Shown piece by piece: positions 41,598 through 41,928 of a stretch of 41,928 nucleotides of DNA. The stretch covers positions 1 through 41,928 of the forward strand of contig CALLII010000089.1 in NCBI GenBank assembly GCA_938009745.1, given 5' to 3'. Position 1 is the first letter of the stretch; every line of letters begins with the position of its first letter. Source of the DNA: an uncultured Flavobacteriales bacterium. GTDB taxonomy: Bacteria > Bacteroidota > Bacteroidia > Flavobacteriales_D > CAJJDF01. Both the position numbers and the translations under genes were made by a program. The notes below the pieces were generated by a model. It made no database searches. It was not told where the DNA came from and worked only from the letters and a program-made list of their open reading frames with translations.

Positions 41598-41928
41598 ATG
41601 AAATCACTATTACTTTTTTTAAGTCTTCTTGGTTTTTCTTTGGGATACAGCCAAAGTCTACCTATTAATTTTGAGAGTTCAGTAACCACTTCAGATTTTG
41701 TTAATTTTGATGGTGGAACGTCTGTTGTTGTAGCTAATCCAAGTAAAACAGGAATTAATTTAAGTGATTCTGTAGCACGAATGGTAAGAGATAGCGGACA
41801 AATTTGGGGTGGGAGTAAAATTACTTTATCCTCTAACCTTAGTTTTTCTGTACTTACCAAACTATCTATGAAAGTGTATACCACAGCTCCTATTGGAACA
41901 GTGGTTAAATTTAAACTAGAAAGTAGTA
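41598..41928 (+). CDS. Secreted protein, probable T9SS cargo, 5' part only
   Basis: The gene starts with ATG at 41598 and is still open at the right window edge (110 codons seen). It begins with a signal peptide (MKSLLLFLSLLGFSLGYSQS). The mature start LPINFESSVTTSDFVNFDGG and the following SGIN-like block (VVVANPSKTGINLSDSVARM, RDSGQIWGGSKITLS) are the N-terminal carbohydrate-binding-like segment commonly found ahead of enzymatic and PKD domains in T9SS proteins of Flavobacteriia. The sorting domain, if present, is beyond the window. It is the real gene here; the 119-codon frame on the opposite strand is its shadow. Confidence 0.8.
   Translation, partial: MKSLLLFLSLLGFSLGYSQSLPINFESSVTTSDFVNFDGGTSVVVANPSKTGINLSDSVARMVRDSGQIWGGSKITLSSNLSFSVLTKLSMKVYTTAPIGTVVKFKLESS

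Noticed and set aside
41525-41884. Open frame of 119 codons on the minus strand
   Set aside because: It covers the plus-strand gene starting at 41598, which has a signal peptide, a promoter and a family-like mature sequence. The minus frame has no such features.

Overview
The window is a low-GC chromosomal segment from a member of the Bacteroidota, most likely order Flavobacteriales. The evidence is three complete type IX secretion system (T9SS) cargo proteins plus one cut off by the window edge, two PorP/SprF + OmpA modules, a Na+-translocating NQR operon, LytTR/His_kinase signalling, many S9, M14 and lipoprotein genes typical of the group, and promoters of the Bacteroidota form (TTG, 16-22 nt, TAnnTTTG) with almost no Shine-Dalgarno sequences. 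No rRNA, tRNA, CRISPR array, transposase or phage gene was seen.

Layout. (1) 1-7990, plus strand: end of a PorP/SprF gene and a PorE-like OmpA protein (TPR, PD40 propeller, two carboxypeptidase-regulatory-like domains, OmpA_C). A thiolase follows, then a tight three-gene unit of type B-sorted cargo, PorP/SprF and PD40-OmpA. This looks like a cargo with its own dedicated secretion/anchoring partners. (2) 8113-15579, minus strand: fatty acid desaturase, YggS, DUF1801 and VOC proteins, a small type A T9SS protein, and a three-gene run of cystathionine beta-synthase/cysteine synthase, ABC exporter and an unknown protein. (3) 15799-22079, plus strand: complete nqrABCDEF with a good promoter and a strong terminator. 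(4) 22163-26811, plus strand: PlsC-type acyltransferase, S9 dipeptidyl peptidase, small membrane protein and Pcm repair methyltransferase, closely spaced. (5) 26818-32356, plus strand: a 14-repeat GloVer-type beta-propeller T9SS protein, followed by a LytTR response regulator and its TPR histidine kinase. A direct repeat ACCATTCA-N13-ACCATTCG in front of the propeller gene looks like a LytTR-regulator operator. (6) 32408-37781: lipoproteins, a MATE exporter, and a minus-strand group with RimK and an M14 aspartoacylase-like enzyme whose genes overlap. (7) 37833-41928: a DoxX-like pair, a PqqB-like metallo-beta-lactamase-fold lipoprotein, and two unknown small genes. Then come DUF2237, a broken cold-shock gene and the beginning of another T9SS cargo gene.

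The most unusual part is 40150-41500. The 5' end of one unknown gene (39770-40252) is present three times. Two copies, 44 bp each with one mismatch, flank a 102-codon ORF almost exactly from start codon to stop codon. The third (99 bp) is fused to a cold-shock gene that has lost its own start and carries a 1-nt deletion. This looks like a small site of repeated gene capture and decay with no recognisable mobile element.
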